Shown here: positions 37,602 to 46,624 of the stretch, in pieces
Numbering within the stretch: position 1 is the stretch's first letter
Layout: every line of letters begins with the position of its first letter
The notes under the pieces: model-generated
Told to the model about the DNA's origin: nothing
The model's database searches: none
Seen by the model: the letters and a program-made list of their open reading frames with translations, nothing else
Assembly (NCBI RefSeq): GCF_037203705.1
Contig: NZ_JBBCAT010000001.1
Span: forward strand, 2,267,418-2,331,417
Source of the DNA: Prosthecomicrobium sp. N25
Lineage (GTDB): Bacteria; Pseudomonadota; Alphaproteobacteria; Rhizobiales; Ancalomicrobiaceae
Length of the DNA stretch: 64,000 bases
Direction: 5' to 3'
Position numbers and translations under genes: made by a program

Positions 37602-37723
37602 CGCCGCTCTCCCGCCCCTCGACCGGAAAATCTCCTCCCGCGCCCGCTTCGGAATTGCGGGCCCGTCACGGGCCTGCAACACTCCGGGGATAACGAAAAC
37701 ATGACGCGTGGAGGAGACCACCC

Positions 37724-39694
37724 ATGACCCGAGAAGCCCAGATTCCGATCTCCGTGCAGGCCGAGGAAGGCGAGGACCGCGGGTCCAACGCCTCGGCCAA
37801 CCCGACCATGGGCGACATGATCGCCGAACGCTTCAGCCGTCGCGACCTGATGCGCGGCGTGCTCGCCGTCGGCGCCATCACGGCGACCGTCAGCCCCCTC
37901 GCGCTCGCGGCCGGCCGCGCCGAGGCCCAGGCGAGCGCGACGCCGAGCTTCGACTTCAAGGAGGTCGCGGCCGGCAGCGACGACAAGCATTATGTGGCCG
38001 ACGGCTACGACGCCGACATCCTGATCCGCTGGGGCGACCCGATCTTCCCCGATGCGCCCGAGTTCGATCCGCTCGCGCAGACCGCGGAGAAGCAGAAGCG
38101 CCAGTTCGGATACAACAACGACTTCCTCGGCTTCATACCGCTCGACGCCTCGGGCGACCGGGGCCTCCTCGTCGTCAACCACGAGTACACGAACGAGGAG
38201 CTGATGTTCCCGGGCGTCGGCATCCAGGACACCAAGGAGAACAACTTCAACAAGACCACCAAGGAAATGGTCGACATCGAGATGGCGGCCCACGGCGGCT
38301 CCGTGATCGAGATCCGCCGCACGGGCGGCAAGTGGCAACTCGTTCGGGACTCCCGCTACAACCGCCGCATCACCGCCGAGACCGAGATGTCGATCACCGG
38401 GGCGGCGGCCGGCTCCGATCGCATGAAGACCAAGGCCGACCCGACCGGCACCAAGGTCTTCGGCATGTTCAACAACTGCGCGGGCGGCGTGACCCCCTGG
38501 GGCACCTGGCTGACCTGCGAGGAGAACATCAACGGCTACTTCTGGGGTCAGATCGCCGACAGCCACCCGGAGGCCAAGGCGATGAAGCGCTACGGCGCCC
38601 CCGGCAACCGCTACGCCTGGGGCAAGTACTACGACCGCTTCGCCGCGGAGAAGGATCCCAACGAGGTGAACCGCTTCGGCTGGGTCGTGGAGATCGACCC
38701 CAGCGATCCGACCTCCGTCCCGAAGAAGCGGACCGGCCTGGGCCGCTTCAAGCACGAGGGCGCCGGCAACGGCCTGGCCAGGGATGGGCGCTTCGTCGTC
38801 TACTCGGGCGACGACGAGCGCTTCGAGTACATCTACAAGTTCGTCACCGAGGGCAAGGTGGACACCGCCAACCCGGCGGCCAATCGCGACCTGCTCGAGA
38901 AGGGCACGCTCTACGTCGCCAAGTTCGCCGCCGACGGCACGGGCCAGTGGCTGCCGCTGGTGCACGGCCAGGGCCCGCTGACGGCCGCCAACGGCTTCCG
39001 CGACCAGGCCGACGTGCTCATTGAGGCGCGCAGCGCCGGCGACGCCCTGGGCGCCACCAAGATGGACAGGCCGGAGGACATCGACGTCAACCCGAAGACC
39101 GGCAAGGTCTACGCTATGCTGACCAACAACAACCGCCGCAAGGACGATCAGGTCGACGCCGCCAATCCGCGCTCCGACAACCGCTTCGGCCACATCATCG
39201 AGATCATGCCGGACGGCGGCGACCACGCCGCGACGACGTTCCGCTGGGAGATCCTGGTCAAGTGCGGGGACCCGTCCGTCGCCAAGGTCGGCGCCACCTT
39301 CTCGTCGGCGACAACCAAGGACGGCTGGTTCGGCATGCCGGACAACTGCGCGATCGACAGCCGCGGCCGCCTGTGGGTGGCGACCGACGGCAACGACTCC
39401 AAGCAGACCGGCCGCAACGACGGCCTATGGGCGATGGAGACCGAGGGCGCCGCGCGCGGCACGTCCAAGTTGTTCTTCCGCGTTCCCAACGGCGCCGAGA
39501 TGTGCGGCCCCTACTTCACCCCCGACGACACCACGCTCTTCCTCGCCGTCCAGCATCCCGGCGAGAGCGAGGACGAGAAGAACCCCGGAACCTTCGAGAA
39601 CCCCTCGACGCGCTGGCCGGACTTCAAACCGACCATGCCGCCGCGGCCGAGCGTCGTCGCGGTGACGAAGCGAGGGGGCGGCCAGATCGGCTGA
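37724..39694 (+). CDS. PhoX-family alkaline phosphatase (DUF839), Tat-exported
   Basis: 656 aa, the usual PhoX length. The twin-arginine signal FSRRDLMRGVLAVGAITAT lies around residue 38, so the folded protein is exported to the periplasm. Conserved metal and active-site segments include VVNHEYTNEE, TPWGTWLTCEEN, and GMPDNCAIDSRGRLWVATDGN. PhoX uses Ca2+ and Fe3+ to release phosphate from phosphomonoesters. A GGAGGAGA Shine-Dalgarno is present. No Pho-box was clearly seen in the 120 bases upstream. Followed by a terminator hairpin. Confidence 0.93.
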   Translation: MTREAQIPISVQAEEGEDRGSNASANPTMGDMIAERFSRRDLMRGVLAVGAITATVSPLALAAGRAEAQASATPSFDFKEVAAGSDDKHYVADGYDADILIRWGDPIFPDAPEFDPLAQTAEKQKRQFGYNNDFLGFIPLDASGDRGLLVVNHEYTNEELMFPGVGIQDTKENNFNKTTKEMVDIEMAAHGGSVIEIRRTGGKWQLVRDSRYNRRITAETEMSITGAAAGSDRMKTKADPTGTKVFGMFNNCAGGVTPWGTWLTCEENINGYFWGQIADSHPEAKAMKRYGAPGNRYAWGKYYDRFAAEKDPNEVNRFGWVVEIDPSDPTSVPKKRTGLGRFKHEGAGNGLARDGRFVVYSGDDERFEYIYKFVTEGKVDTANPAANRDLLEKGTLYVAKFAADGTGQWLPLVHGQGPLTAANGFRDQADVLIEARSAGDALGATKMDRPEDIDVNPKTGKVYAMLTNNNRRKDDQVDAANPRSDNRFGHIIEIMPDGGDHAATTFRWEILVKCGDPSVAKVGATFSSATTKDGWFGMPDNCAIDSRGRLWVATDGNDSKQTGRNDGLWAMETEGAARGTSKLFFRVPNGAEMCGPYFTPDDTTLFLAVQHPGESEDEKNPGTFENPSTRWPDFKPTMPPRPSVVAVTKRGGGQIG

Positions 39695-39719
39695 CCACGC
39701 CGCCGGATGGTGGACGCGG

Positions 39720-39752
39720 GGCCGCGCCCGGGGTGCTCCCGGCGCGGCCTTT
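39720..39752 (+). terminator. Intrinsic terminator of the phoX-type gene
   Basis: GGCCGCGCCCGGG (39720-39732) pairs with CCCGGCGCGGCC (38-49 of the same block) with one bulge and a short loop, followed by TTT. It lies 25 bases beyond the stop codon. Confidence 0.7.
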
Positions 39753-39837
39753 GCGCTATGATGGACCCCGACGGCAGTCCCGAGGGAGCGGCCGGAGTGG
39801 CGGCCCCCGCGACGATCGCCGAGGGGAGGGCTGCGTC

Positions 39838-40236
39838 ATGTCGCAGGACCCGGACGTCCGCCGTTCGGAGCTGGAGCGCGCCATGGTGGCGTTCGGGGAG
39901 GCCTGGGCGCGGGGCGACGCCGCCGTGCTCGAGGATCTGCTCTCTCCCACCTACACCCATGGCGACTACCTGGGCGGGTCCCAGGGGAGGGCGGACTGGC
40001 TCGCCTATGCCGCCGGCCGGACCCGGCTGCACACCACGCTGGCGTTCCGGGAGGTCGAGATCCGCTTCGTCGGCATGGTCGCGGTCGTTACCGGCATCAA
40101 CGACATCACCTACCGGGCGTCCGGCTCCGCCTCCGTCGAAACCCAGTCTGTGCGGTTCACCCAAGTCTGGGTGGAGAACGGCGGGCGCTGGCTGCGCGAG
40201 GCCTTCCAGGCGACCCGGATGCCCGCTCAGGCCTGA
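39838..40236 (+). CDS. SnoaL/DUF4440-like NTF2-fold protein
   Basis: 132 aa. The NTF2-like alpha+beta cone is suggested by the N-terminal helix (LERAMVAFGEAWARGDAAVLEDLLSP), the HGDYLGG turn, and strand pairs VVTGINDITY and RFTQVWVENGGRWLREAFQ. Members act as isomerases, dehydratases or ligand binders; no catalytic residues can be assigned here. A GAGGGGAGGG Shine-Dalgarno is clear. The last 10 bases overlap tail to tail with the YbhN-like gene. Confidence 0.78.
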   Translation: MSQDPDVRRSELERAMVAFGEAWARGDAAVLEDLLSPTYTHGDYLGGSQGRADWLAYAAGRTRLHTTLAFREVEIRFVGMVAVVTGINDITYRASGSASVETQSVRFTQVWVENGGRWLREAFQATRMPAQA

Positions 40237-41279
40237 CGCTCGGCCGCCCGGCGCTGCGCGGCCCGGCGCACCTCCAGGATGAGGAACAGGATCGTGCCGA
40301 TGGCCAGCGGAACGACGAAGTAGACGAGCCGGAACACGACCACCGCGCCGATCACGTGCGCGGACGGGATGAGGGTCGTCACGACGCTCTCGATGATGCC
40401 GAGTCCGCCGGGCACATGGGTCACGAGGGTGGCCACGTTGGCGAGCACGTACACGGAGGCGACGCCCAGGTAGGGCGCCTCGCCCACGGCCGCGAGCGCC
40501 TGGTGCAGGCAGGCCGCCACCAGGGCGAAGTTGACCGTGCCGACCGCCACCTGCGCCGCCGCGATCCGCAGGCGCGGGACCTCGAGCGTCCAGCGCCAGA
40601 GCCGAATCGGCCGGGGCCTCAGCGCCGCGACCCCGATGTAGAGCGCCGGCACGACGAGGCAGGCCGCACCGACGAGGCGCGACGTCGAGGGCGGCAGTTC
40701 GGTGACCCGTTCGGCGAGCCAGGGATCGGCCAGGAGCGCGATGCCCGCCAGGACCGCGAGCCCGAGACCGACCGTCATCCCGCAGAAGACGACGAGCTTG
40801 GCGACCTCGGAGAGCCGGAGCCCCCAGCGCCGGTAGAAGCGGTAGCGGATCGCCCCGCTCGACAGGCCGGCGAAGCCGATCGAATGGCCGAGCGAAAGGC
40901 TGACGAAGGAGGCCAGCGCCGTCCGGCGGTAGGGCAGCCGGTGGCCGATGTAGCGCACCGCCAGCGCATCGAAGAGCGTCAGGCAGGCGTAGCTCGCCGC
41001 GGCGAAGCAGGCTGCCAGCCCGAGCCGGCTTAGCGGGATGGCCGCGACCGCGTCGCGGATCTGGTCCCAGCCGTACTGGGCGAAGGTGCGCCGGATCAGC
41101 CAGATGCCGAGTGCCAGCGCGGCGACGAAGAGGAGCCGCGTACCCCAGATCTTCCAGGCCGGCTTCGGCGGCGGCGCGGGATCGCCGTCGTCCGCCCCGG
41201 GTGCCTCGGCCCCCGCCTGCGTCCACTGGATCGTCTGCCTGGCGGGCGCGGCGGCACGGGGCCGGGTCTGGACGTTCAC
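40227..41279 (-). CDS. Lysylphosphatidylglycerol-synthase TM-region family protein (YbhN-like, UPF0104)
   Basis: 350 aa from GTG 41279 with GAGGGG upstream. A proline-rich cytosolic N-terminus of about 40 residues is followed by about eight transmembrane helices. It has the family motifs SFVSLSLGHSIGFAGLSSGAIRYRFY and LVTHVPGGLGIIESVV. This is the flippase-like membrane domain of MprF without the synthase domain. It is 121 bases downstream of the YbhP-like gene on the same strand, the pairing also seen in enterobacteria, suggesting a role in membrane lipid handling. Confidence 0.85.
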   Translation of the reverse strand: MNVQTRPRAAAPARQTIQWTQAGAEAPGADDGDPAPPPKPAWKIWGTRLLFVAALALGIWLIRRTFAQYGWDQIRDAVAAIPLSRLGLAACFAAASYACLTLFDALAVRYIGHRLPYRRTALASFVSLSLGHSIGFAGLSSGAIRYRFYRRWGLRLSEVAKLVVFCGMTVGLGLAVLAGIALLADPWLAERVTELPPSTSRLVGAACLVVPALYIGVAALRPRPIRLWRWTLEVPRLRIAAAQVAVGTVNFALVAACLHQALAAVGEAPYLGVASVYVLANVATLVTHVPGGLGIIESVVTTLIPSAHVIGAVVVFRLVYFVVPLAIGTILFLILEVRRAAQRRAAERQA

Positions 41280-41400
41280 GGGTCACCCCTCGCGTGATGG
41301 CCGGCCGCCGCAGGAGCGCGGCCGGCCTTCCACCGAGAACCCGGGCGCGGCATGCCGGTTCCACGTCCGGCGGCCCGCGGCACACGCCACCGGTTCAGGC

Positions 41401-42222
41401 CTAGAGCCTCGAACCAGCCTCGAGCGCCGCTTCAGGAACCGGGTCCAGGCGACTCCCGGCACTGCGCTTCCCCGGGGCGGGCACGAGCCCGAGGTCGATG
41501 ACGAGCGGCAGGTGGTCCGAGGCGAGCCGGGCGAGCGGGCTGGAGAAGACCTCGGCCTTCGCCACCGCGACGGGCCCGCACGTGAAGGCGTGGTCGATGC
41601 GCAGAAGCGGCAGGCGGCTCGGGAAGGTCGCCCGCGCCCTGCCGGCCCCGGGGACCGTCTGGACGTCGGCAAAGCGGGCCGCCAGCGTCCGGTAGGTGCG
41701 GCCCAGCGGCGGGGCGTTGAAGTCGCCGACGAGCAGCGTCGGCTCCCGGCAGTGCGGATGGCCCAGCCAGTCGGGGCCGAGGAGGGCCGCGACCTGCGCC
41801 CGCTGCTCGGCCGGCACGAGCCCCAGGTGGGTGTTGATCATCTGCAGCTTCGCCCCGTCCACGTCGACCTCGACCCAGAGCGCGCCGCGCGGCTCCGCCC
41901 TGAAGCGCGCCCCGAAACTCCAGCCGGGCAGGGCGTCCGCCTTGACGAGCCGCAGCGCCCGCGTCGACAGGATCGCGTCGCCGTAGGCCTCCTCGACCAC
42001 CCGCAGCGCCGGGTGGAAGGCGACCTCCATGCCGAGCTCGAGGGCGATCGCCTCCGCCTGGTCGATCCGGCCCGTGCGCCGGCGCCCCACGTCCAGCTCC
42101 TGCAGGGCCACCACCTCCGCGCCCGTCTCGGCGATCACCTCGGCGATGCGGCGCGGGCTCAGAACGCCGTCGGTGCCGATGCAGCTGTGGACGTTCCAGG
42201 TGGCGATGCGGACGGGGGTCAT
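41401..42222 (-). CDS. Endonuclease/exonuclease/phosphatase-family protein (YbhP-like)
   Basis: 273 aa. EEP-fold catalytic motifs in order: IATWNVHSCIG, ALQELDVG (metal-binding Glu), INTHLGL, LVGDFNAPP (Asp/Asn), IDHAFT and SDHLPLV (catalytic His). It is cytosolic as read, with no signal peptide. The family includes DNases, sphingomyelinases and phosphoinositide phosphatases. Its pairing with the YbhN-like gene favours a lipid-related phosphodiesterase over DNA repair, which remains inference. Confidence 0.88.
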   Translation of the reverse strand: MTPVRIATWNVHSCIGTDGVLSPRRIAEVIAETGAEVVALQELDVGRRRTGRIDQAEAIALELGMEVAFHPALRVVEEAYGDAILSTRALRLVKADALPGWSFGARFRAEPRGALWVEVDVDGAKLQMINTHLGLVPAEQRAQVAALLGPDWLGHPHCREPTLLVGDFNAPPLGRTYRTLAARFADVQTVPGAGRARATFPSRLPLLRIDHAFTCGPVAVAKAEVFSSPLARLASDHLPLVIDLGLVPAPGKRSAGSRLDPVPEAALEAGSRL

Positions 42223-42291
42223 GCGGCTCGTGGTCTCTCCGGGTTGGCCAGGGCAGAACGATCGAGGCCGCCTCCGGTTCGCTCCCCGCGC

Positions 42292-42636
42292 TCAAGCGCA
42301 AGCCGGCAGCACGAAGGCCGCGAGCGCGTTCCAGGCGACCGCCAGGAGCGCCAGGAGCGCGGCGCCGCGGGTGACGCGGACGACGAAGCGCCCCGTCTCC
42401 GGGTCGGTCGTCCCGCGTCCGCCGGCGCCCGCGAAGGCCGCGATGGAGAGAAGCGCCGCGGCGGCGGCCAGGGTCGCGCCGGCCACGATCGCCTGGACCG
42501 CGGAGAAACCGCCCACGGGCGGGCCGCCGCCGTGGAACGTGCAGAGGATCGTGTTCGCGGCGTAGATCGCCCCGAAGTGCAAGCCCCAGACGATCAGGCC
42601 GCCGAGGAGCAGGGTCGCGCGTCCGAGGAAGCCCAT
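42292..42636 (-). CDS. Small three-helix membrane protein at the end of the oxidase operon
   Basis: 114 aa with predicted helices at about 6-28, 44-68 and 88-110, and two Cys (ILCTFHGGG and the last residues PACA). GAGGGGACGG precedes the ATG, 10 bases after the subunit I/III stop, so it is the last gene of the operon. I do not recognise the family. By position it could be a small oxidase subunit (a subunit IV equivalent) or an assembly factor. Confidence 0.7.
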   Translation of the reverse strand: MGFLGRATLLLGGLIVWGLHFGAIYAANTILCTFHGGGPPVGGFSAVQAIVAGATLAAAAALLSIAAFAGAGGRGTTDPETGRFVVRVTRGAALLALLAVAWNALAAFVLPACA

Positions 42637-42646
42637 CGCCGTCCCC

Positions 42647-45226
42647 TCAGGCCAGGAGCCGGGCCACGCCGTGCACCAGCGCGAGCCCGGCGAGCCCCTG
42701 CGCGGTCGCGGTGTGCCAGAGCAGCATCGTGCAGTCGTAGGTCGCGCGCCGGCTCCGGTCGAGCCGCGACGACAATCCCCGGGCCGCGACGAAGCCCGCC
42801 ATGAGCGCCAGCACGGCGGCCAGGAAACCCTGCAGGGTGGAGATCGTATAGACGGCGGCCCCGTAGCTCGACGCGTCGGGCCTCAGCCCGCTCTGCCAGT
42901 GCCCGGCGACCTCCGCCGCCACGCCGAGCGCCGGCCAGGGCGCGGCGGCAAGCATCAGCGCCGCCGCTCCGCCGGCCCGCAGGCGGGGCCGGGCCGGCAG
43001 CAGGCGCCCGGCCAGGACCACGATCGCGCTTCCCGCCAAGAAGGCGCCGGCGGAGAGGACGGGCCAGAGCGGGTCTGCCCGCGTCGTCCCGGGCGGGGGC
43101 CAGCGGCCCGGATTGGCCGTCCAGAGATAGAGGTAGGTGGCGACCACGCAGGCGAAGATCATGCCCGAGACCACCATGAGCACCATCATGGCCCACCATG
43201 CGTGGCTGACCGGTCCGGTCGCCTGCACGGGGATGCGGATGCCGCCCCCGATGTCGACCGGCGGATGGTAGGGGCCCGGGTCGCAGTCCCACATCCAGAC
43301 CATCACCGACACGATCGCCAGGACCCCGCACGCGAAGGCCGGCACGGTGAGCTGCACGGTCAGGCCGAGGAAGAAGGCGGCCGTGAAGACGGCGGCCAGG
43401 AAGGACGCCCAGCTCGGCCCCGGCAGGGCCAGGATGTACTGCGGGCGTGCCTCGACCGGGCTGGTGACGATCGTCTCGCGCCGGCCCGTGGCCGACCCGG
43501 GCAGGTAGTGGTGGCCGGCCTCGACCTCGCGGGCGAGGGACGGGCGGTCCCACACGGGCTCGCGGCTCGCCACGTGGGGGATAGAGCGCGTCTGGTAGTC
43601 CTCCGAGGGCAGCCACTCGAGCGTCCCGGCACCCCAGACGTTGCCGGCCCGGCGCCCGCCGAAGGGTCGGAAGTTCAGCACCGCGTCGAGGAGGAAGACG
43701 GCGACGCCGGCCGCGATCAGGAAGGCACCTCCCGTGGAGATGAGGTTCAGCGTCCCCCAGCCGACCTCCGGAATGTAGGTGTAGACCCGCCGTGGCATGC
43801 CGGCGAGGCCCGTCAGGTGCATGGTGAAGAAGGTGACGTTCACCCCGACGAACATCAGCCAGAATGACGTCTTCCCGAGCGTCTCCGACAGGGGCCGCGA
43901 GGAGACGACCGGCGCCCAGTAGTAGAAGGCGGCGAAGAGCGGAAAGACCATGCCGCCGATCAGGACGTAGTGGAGATGCGCGACGATGAAGTAGGTGTCG
44001 TGGACCTGCCAATCGTAGGGCATCATCGCCACCATCACGCCCGTCAGGCCGCCGATGACGAAGATGAACAGGAAGCCGAGCAGGAAGAGGGTCGGCGTCG
44101 AGTGCCCGAGGCGGCCGGCCGCGATGGTGGCGATCCAGGCGAAGATCTGGACCCCGGTCGGCACCGCCACCGCCATGCTGGCCGCCGAGAAGAATCCGAG
44201 CGAGAGGGTCGGCAGCCCGGTCGCGAACATGTGGTGCGCCCAGAGCCCGAAGGAGAGGAAGCCGGTGCCGAGAAGCGCGAGCACCACGAGCCGGTAGCCG
44301 ACCAGCGGCACGCCCGCCAGGGCCGACACCATCATGGAGACCATCCCGGCCGCCGGCAGGAAGATGACGTAGACCTCCGGGTGCCCGAAGAACCAGAAGA
44401 GGTGCTGCCACAGGATCGGGTCGCCGCCCTTGGCCGCGATGAAGAAGGGCCAGCCGAAGGCGCGCTCCAGCTCGAGCAGCAGCGTGGCGACGATCACGGC
44501 CGGGAACGCCACGACGATCATCATGGCGAAGACCAGCATGGACCAGGCGTAGATGGGCAGCTTGTCGAGGGACTGTCCCGGCGCCCGGGTCTTCAGCACC
44601 CCGACGATGATCTCGACCGCCCCGGCGATCGCCGAGATCTCGATGAAGCCGATGCCGAGGAGCCAGAAGTCCGCGTTGACCCCGGGCGAGTAGTCCTTCG
44701 AGGTCAGCGGCGGGTACATGAACCAGCCGCCGTCCGGCGCCAGCCCGAAGAAGAGGCTGGCAAAGAAGGCGAGCCCGCCGATCGCGTAGGCCCAGAATGC
44801 GTAGGCCGACAGGCGCGGGAAGGGCAGGTCGCGCGCCGCCTGCATGTTGGGTAGGAGCAGGACCCCGAACGCCTCCACCACCGGCACGGCGAACAGGAAC
44901 ATCATGACCGTTCCGTGCATGGTGAAGAGCTGGTTGTAGGTCGACGCGCCGACGACGTCGAGGCCCGGCTGGGCGAGCTGGACCCGCATCACCAGTGCGA
45001 CCACGCCTGCGAGCACGAAGAAGAGCAGCGCCGTGCCGATGTAGAGGAGGCCGACGAAGGTGTTGTTCACCGCCGAGAAGGCCCGCCAGCCCCGCGGCCG
45101 TGCCCAGACCCGCGCGAGGGCCTCCACTTCGCCGGCCGGCCGCGGCCCCGGGTTCGGAAGCGGCATGGCCCGCTCCCGCAGGCCCGGCTCGGCGCGGACC
45201 GGGATGCCGAGGCGCGCGTCGGTCAT
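42647..45226 (-). CDS. Cytochrome c oxidase subunit I fused to subunit III (caa3 type)
   Basis: 859 aa. Residues about 40-560 are subunit I with about 12 helices. The heme a, heme a3 and CuB ligands are seen in TMHGTVMMFLF (His), FFGHPEVYVIFLPAAG (His-Tyr crosslink and the proton-channel Glu of A1-type enzymes), WAHHMFATG (two His) and HDTYFIVAHLHYV. Residues about 620-859 are a shortened subunit III-like part with about six helices. It reduces O2 to water and pumps protons. ATG 45226 overlaps the subunit II stop (ATGA), giving translational coupling. Confidence 0.92.
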   Translation of the reverse strand: MTDARLGIPVRAEPGLRERAMPLPNPGPRPAGEVEALARVWARPRGWRAFSAVNNTFVGLLYIGTALLFFVLAGVVALVMRVQLAQPGLDVVGASTYNQLFTMHGTVMMFLFAVPVVEAFGVLLLPNMQAARDLPFPRLSAYAFWAYAIGGLAFFASLFFGLAPDGGWFMYPPLTSKDYSPGVNADFWLLGIGFIEISAIAGAVEIIVGVLKTRAPGQSLDKLPIYAWSMLVFAMMIVVAFPAVIVATLLLELERAFGWPFFIAAKGGDPILWQHLFWFFGHPEVYVIFLPAAGMVSMMVSALAGVPLVGYRLVVLALLGTGFLSFGLWAHHMFATGLPTLSLGFFSAASMAVAVPTGVQIFAWIATIAAGRLGHSTPTLFLLGFLFIFVIGGLTGVMVAMMPYDWQVHDTYFIVAHLHYVLIGGMVFPLFAAFYYWAPVVSSRPLSETLGKTSFWLMFVGVNVTFFTMHLTGLAGMPRRVYTYIPEVGWGTLNLISTGGAFLIAAGVAVFLLDAVLNFRPFGGRRAGNVWGAGTLEWLPSEDYQTRSIPHVASREPVWDRPSLAREVEAGHHYLPGSATGRRETIVTSPVEARPQYILALPGPSWASFLAAVFTAAFFLGLTVQLTVPAFACGVLAIVSVMVWMWDCDPGPYHPPVDIGGGIRIPVQATGPVSHAWWAMMVLMVVSGMIFACVVATYLYLWTANPGRWPPPGTTRADPLWPVLSAGAFLAGSAIVVLAGRLLPARPRLRAGGAAALMLAAAPWPALGVAAEVAGHWQSGLRPDASSYGAAVYTISTLQGFLAAVLALMAGFVAARGLSSRLDRSRRATYDCTMLLWHTATAQGLAGLALVHGVARLLA

Positions 45227-46245
45227 TTCAGGCTCTCCAGGTAGGCGGCGAGGTCCCGCAGCTGCCGCCCCTCCAGCCGGTCGTAGGACGGCATCCGGTT
45301 GCCCGGCTTCAGGTGCTGCGCCGAGGCGACCCAGCCGGCGAGCGTGCCCGGATTGCGCGGGAAGGTCCCGGCCGCGATCGTCGTGCGGCTGCCGAGCCGG
45401 GTGAGATCCGGCCCGACCGTCCCCGCCGCCTCGGTGCCCCGGACCGTGTGGCAGGCCCCGCATCCCTGCACCTGGAACAGCGCCGCCCCGCGCCGCTCCG
45501 CCTCGGTGACGGGCGCGGCGGCGTCCCCCGCGGACCGGGCCCACCAGGCCTCGAACGCCGCCGGCTCCAGCGCCACCACCGTGAAAGCCATCAGCGCATG
45601 CTGGCCGCCGCAGTACTCCGCGCACTGGCCGCGGTAAATCCCCGGCCGGGACGCCGCGATGCGGAAGCGGTTGGTGCGGCCCGGGATCATGTCGAGCTTG
45701 CCGGCCAGGCTCGGCACCCAGAAGGAATGGATGACGTCCGCGGTGTTCAGCACCACCTCGACCGTCGCCCCCGCAGGCACGTGGATCTCGTTCGCGTCGG
45801 CGAGCCGGACCGCGCCCTTGGAGTCCAGGTAGGCGACCCGCCACCACCATTGCTCCCCGGTCACCTCGACCCGCAGCGCCGGCGCTCCCGTGACGACAAG
45901 GTCGCGCGCGAGCGACAGCCCGTGCCAGAGGAGAGCGGAAAGGACGACCACCGGGAAGGCGATGCCGAGCCCGAGCACGAACCATTCATTCCCCGGCGCC
46001 CGCTCGTCCGAGCGGATCAGGATCGCCCCGATGGTCAGGATCGCCACCAGCGCGAAGATGCCCACTGCTCCGGTGGTCATCAGCCAGTGCAGGTCCGCGA
46101 CCGCCCGCGCCTCCGGTCCGGCCGGGTCCAGGGCCGATTGCGCGCCCTTGCAGCCCGGCAAGGCCAGCAACACCGCCCCGGCCGCCGCGGCCCGGGCGCC
46201 CCGTTGGGAGAGAAGCCGTGCCTGCGCCCGCGCCGCGCCCCTCAC
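45223..46245 (-). CDS. Cytochrome c oxidase subunit II with C-terminal cytochrome c domain
   Basis: 340 aa from GTG 46245 (GTGA overlap with the gene before). The N-terminus has a lipobox-like LLALPGC, so it is probably a lipoprotein. Two transmembrane helices follow, then the cupredoxin domain with a complete CuA site (GQCAEYCGGQHALM), then a fused cytochrome c with CGACH and a Met ligand in RMPSYD. This architecture defines caa3 oxidases, in which soluble cytochrome c or a membrane donor passes electrons to the fused heme c, then CuA. Located in the inner membrane facing the periplasm. Confidence 0.93.
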   Translation of the reverse strand: MRGAARAQARLLSQRGARAAAAGAVLLALPGCKGAQSALDPAGPEARAVADLHWLMTTGAVGIFALVAILTIGAILIRSDERAPGNEWFVLGLGIAFPVVVLSALLWHGLSLARDLVVTGAPALRVEVTGEQWWWRVAYLDSKGAVRLADANEIHVPAGATVEVVLNTADVIHSFWVPSLAGKLDMIPGRTNRFRIAASRPGIYRGQCAEYCGGQHALMAFTVVALEPAAFEAWWARSAGDAAAPVTEAERRGAALFQVQGCGACHTVRGTEAAGTVGPDLTRLGSRTTIAAGTFPRNPGTLAGWVASAQHLKPGNRMPSYDRLEGRQLRDLAAYLESLK

Positions 46246-46619
46246 TTCAGGGTACCCAGGAAGGCGGCCACGTCCCGCGCCTCCTCGCCGCTGAGACCGA
46301 TCCGCGGCATGCCCGTGGCCGGCACCAGCGCGGGCGGATCCTCGACGAAGCGTGCGACCGTCTCGGGCCGGTTCGGCAACTGGCCCGCCAGGAGCGGCCG
46401 CGCCGCGAAGCCGTCGAGCGGCGGCCCGACGATGCCCCTGGCGCCCGCCACGCCCGGGATCCGGTGGCAGACCCCGCAGGCGACCCGTTCGACGACGGCG
46501 CGCCCGCGTCCCGCGTCCCCGAAACCGCCGGCAGGCTGCGCCGCCGCTGGCGGGCTCGCCAGGGCGAAACCGCCGAGGATCAGGATGGCCGCGCCGCGCC
46601 GCGTCGGGTGTCGGGCCAC
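46242..46619 (-). CDS. Small periplasmic monoheme cytochrome c
   Basis: 125 aa from GTG 46619. A signal peptide (AAILILGGFALASPPAAAQ) precedes a single class I cytochrome c domain with CGVCH and the likely axial Met in TGMPRIGLS. Its stop overlaps the subunit II start, so it is translated together with the oxidase. Likely role: electron shuttle between the dehydrogenase/diheme cytochromes and the caa3 oxidase. Confidence 0.85.
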   Translation of the reverse strand: MARHPTRRGAAILILGGFALASPPAAAQPAGGFGDAGRGRAVVERVACGVCHRIPGVAGARGIVGPPLDGFAARPLLAGQLPNRPETVARFVEDPPALVPATGMPRIGLSGEEARDVAAFLGTLK

Positions 46620-46624
46620 GGCGG

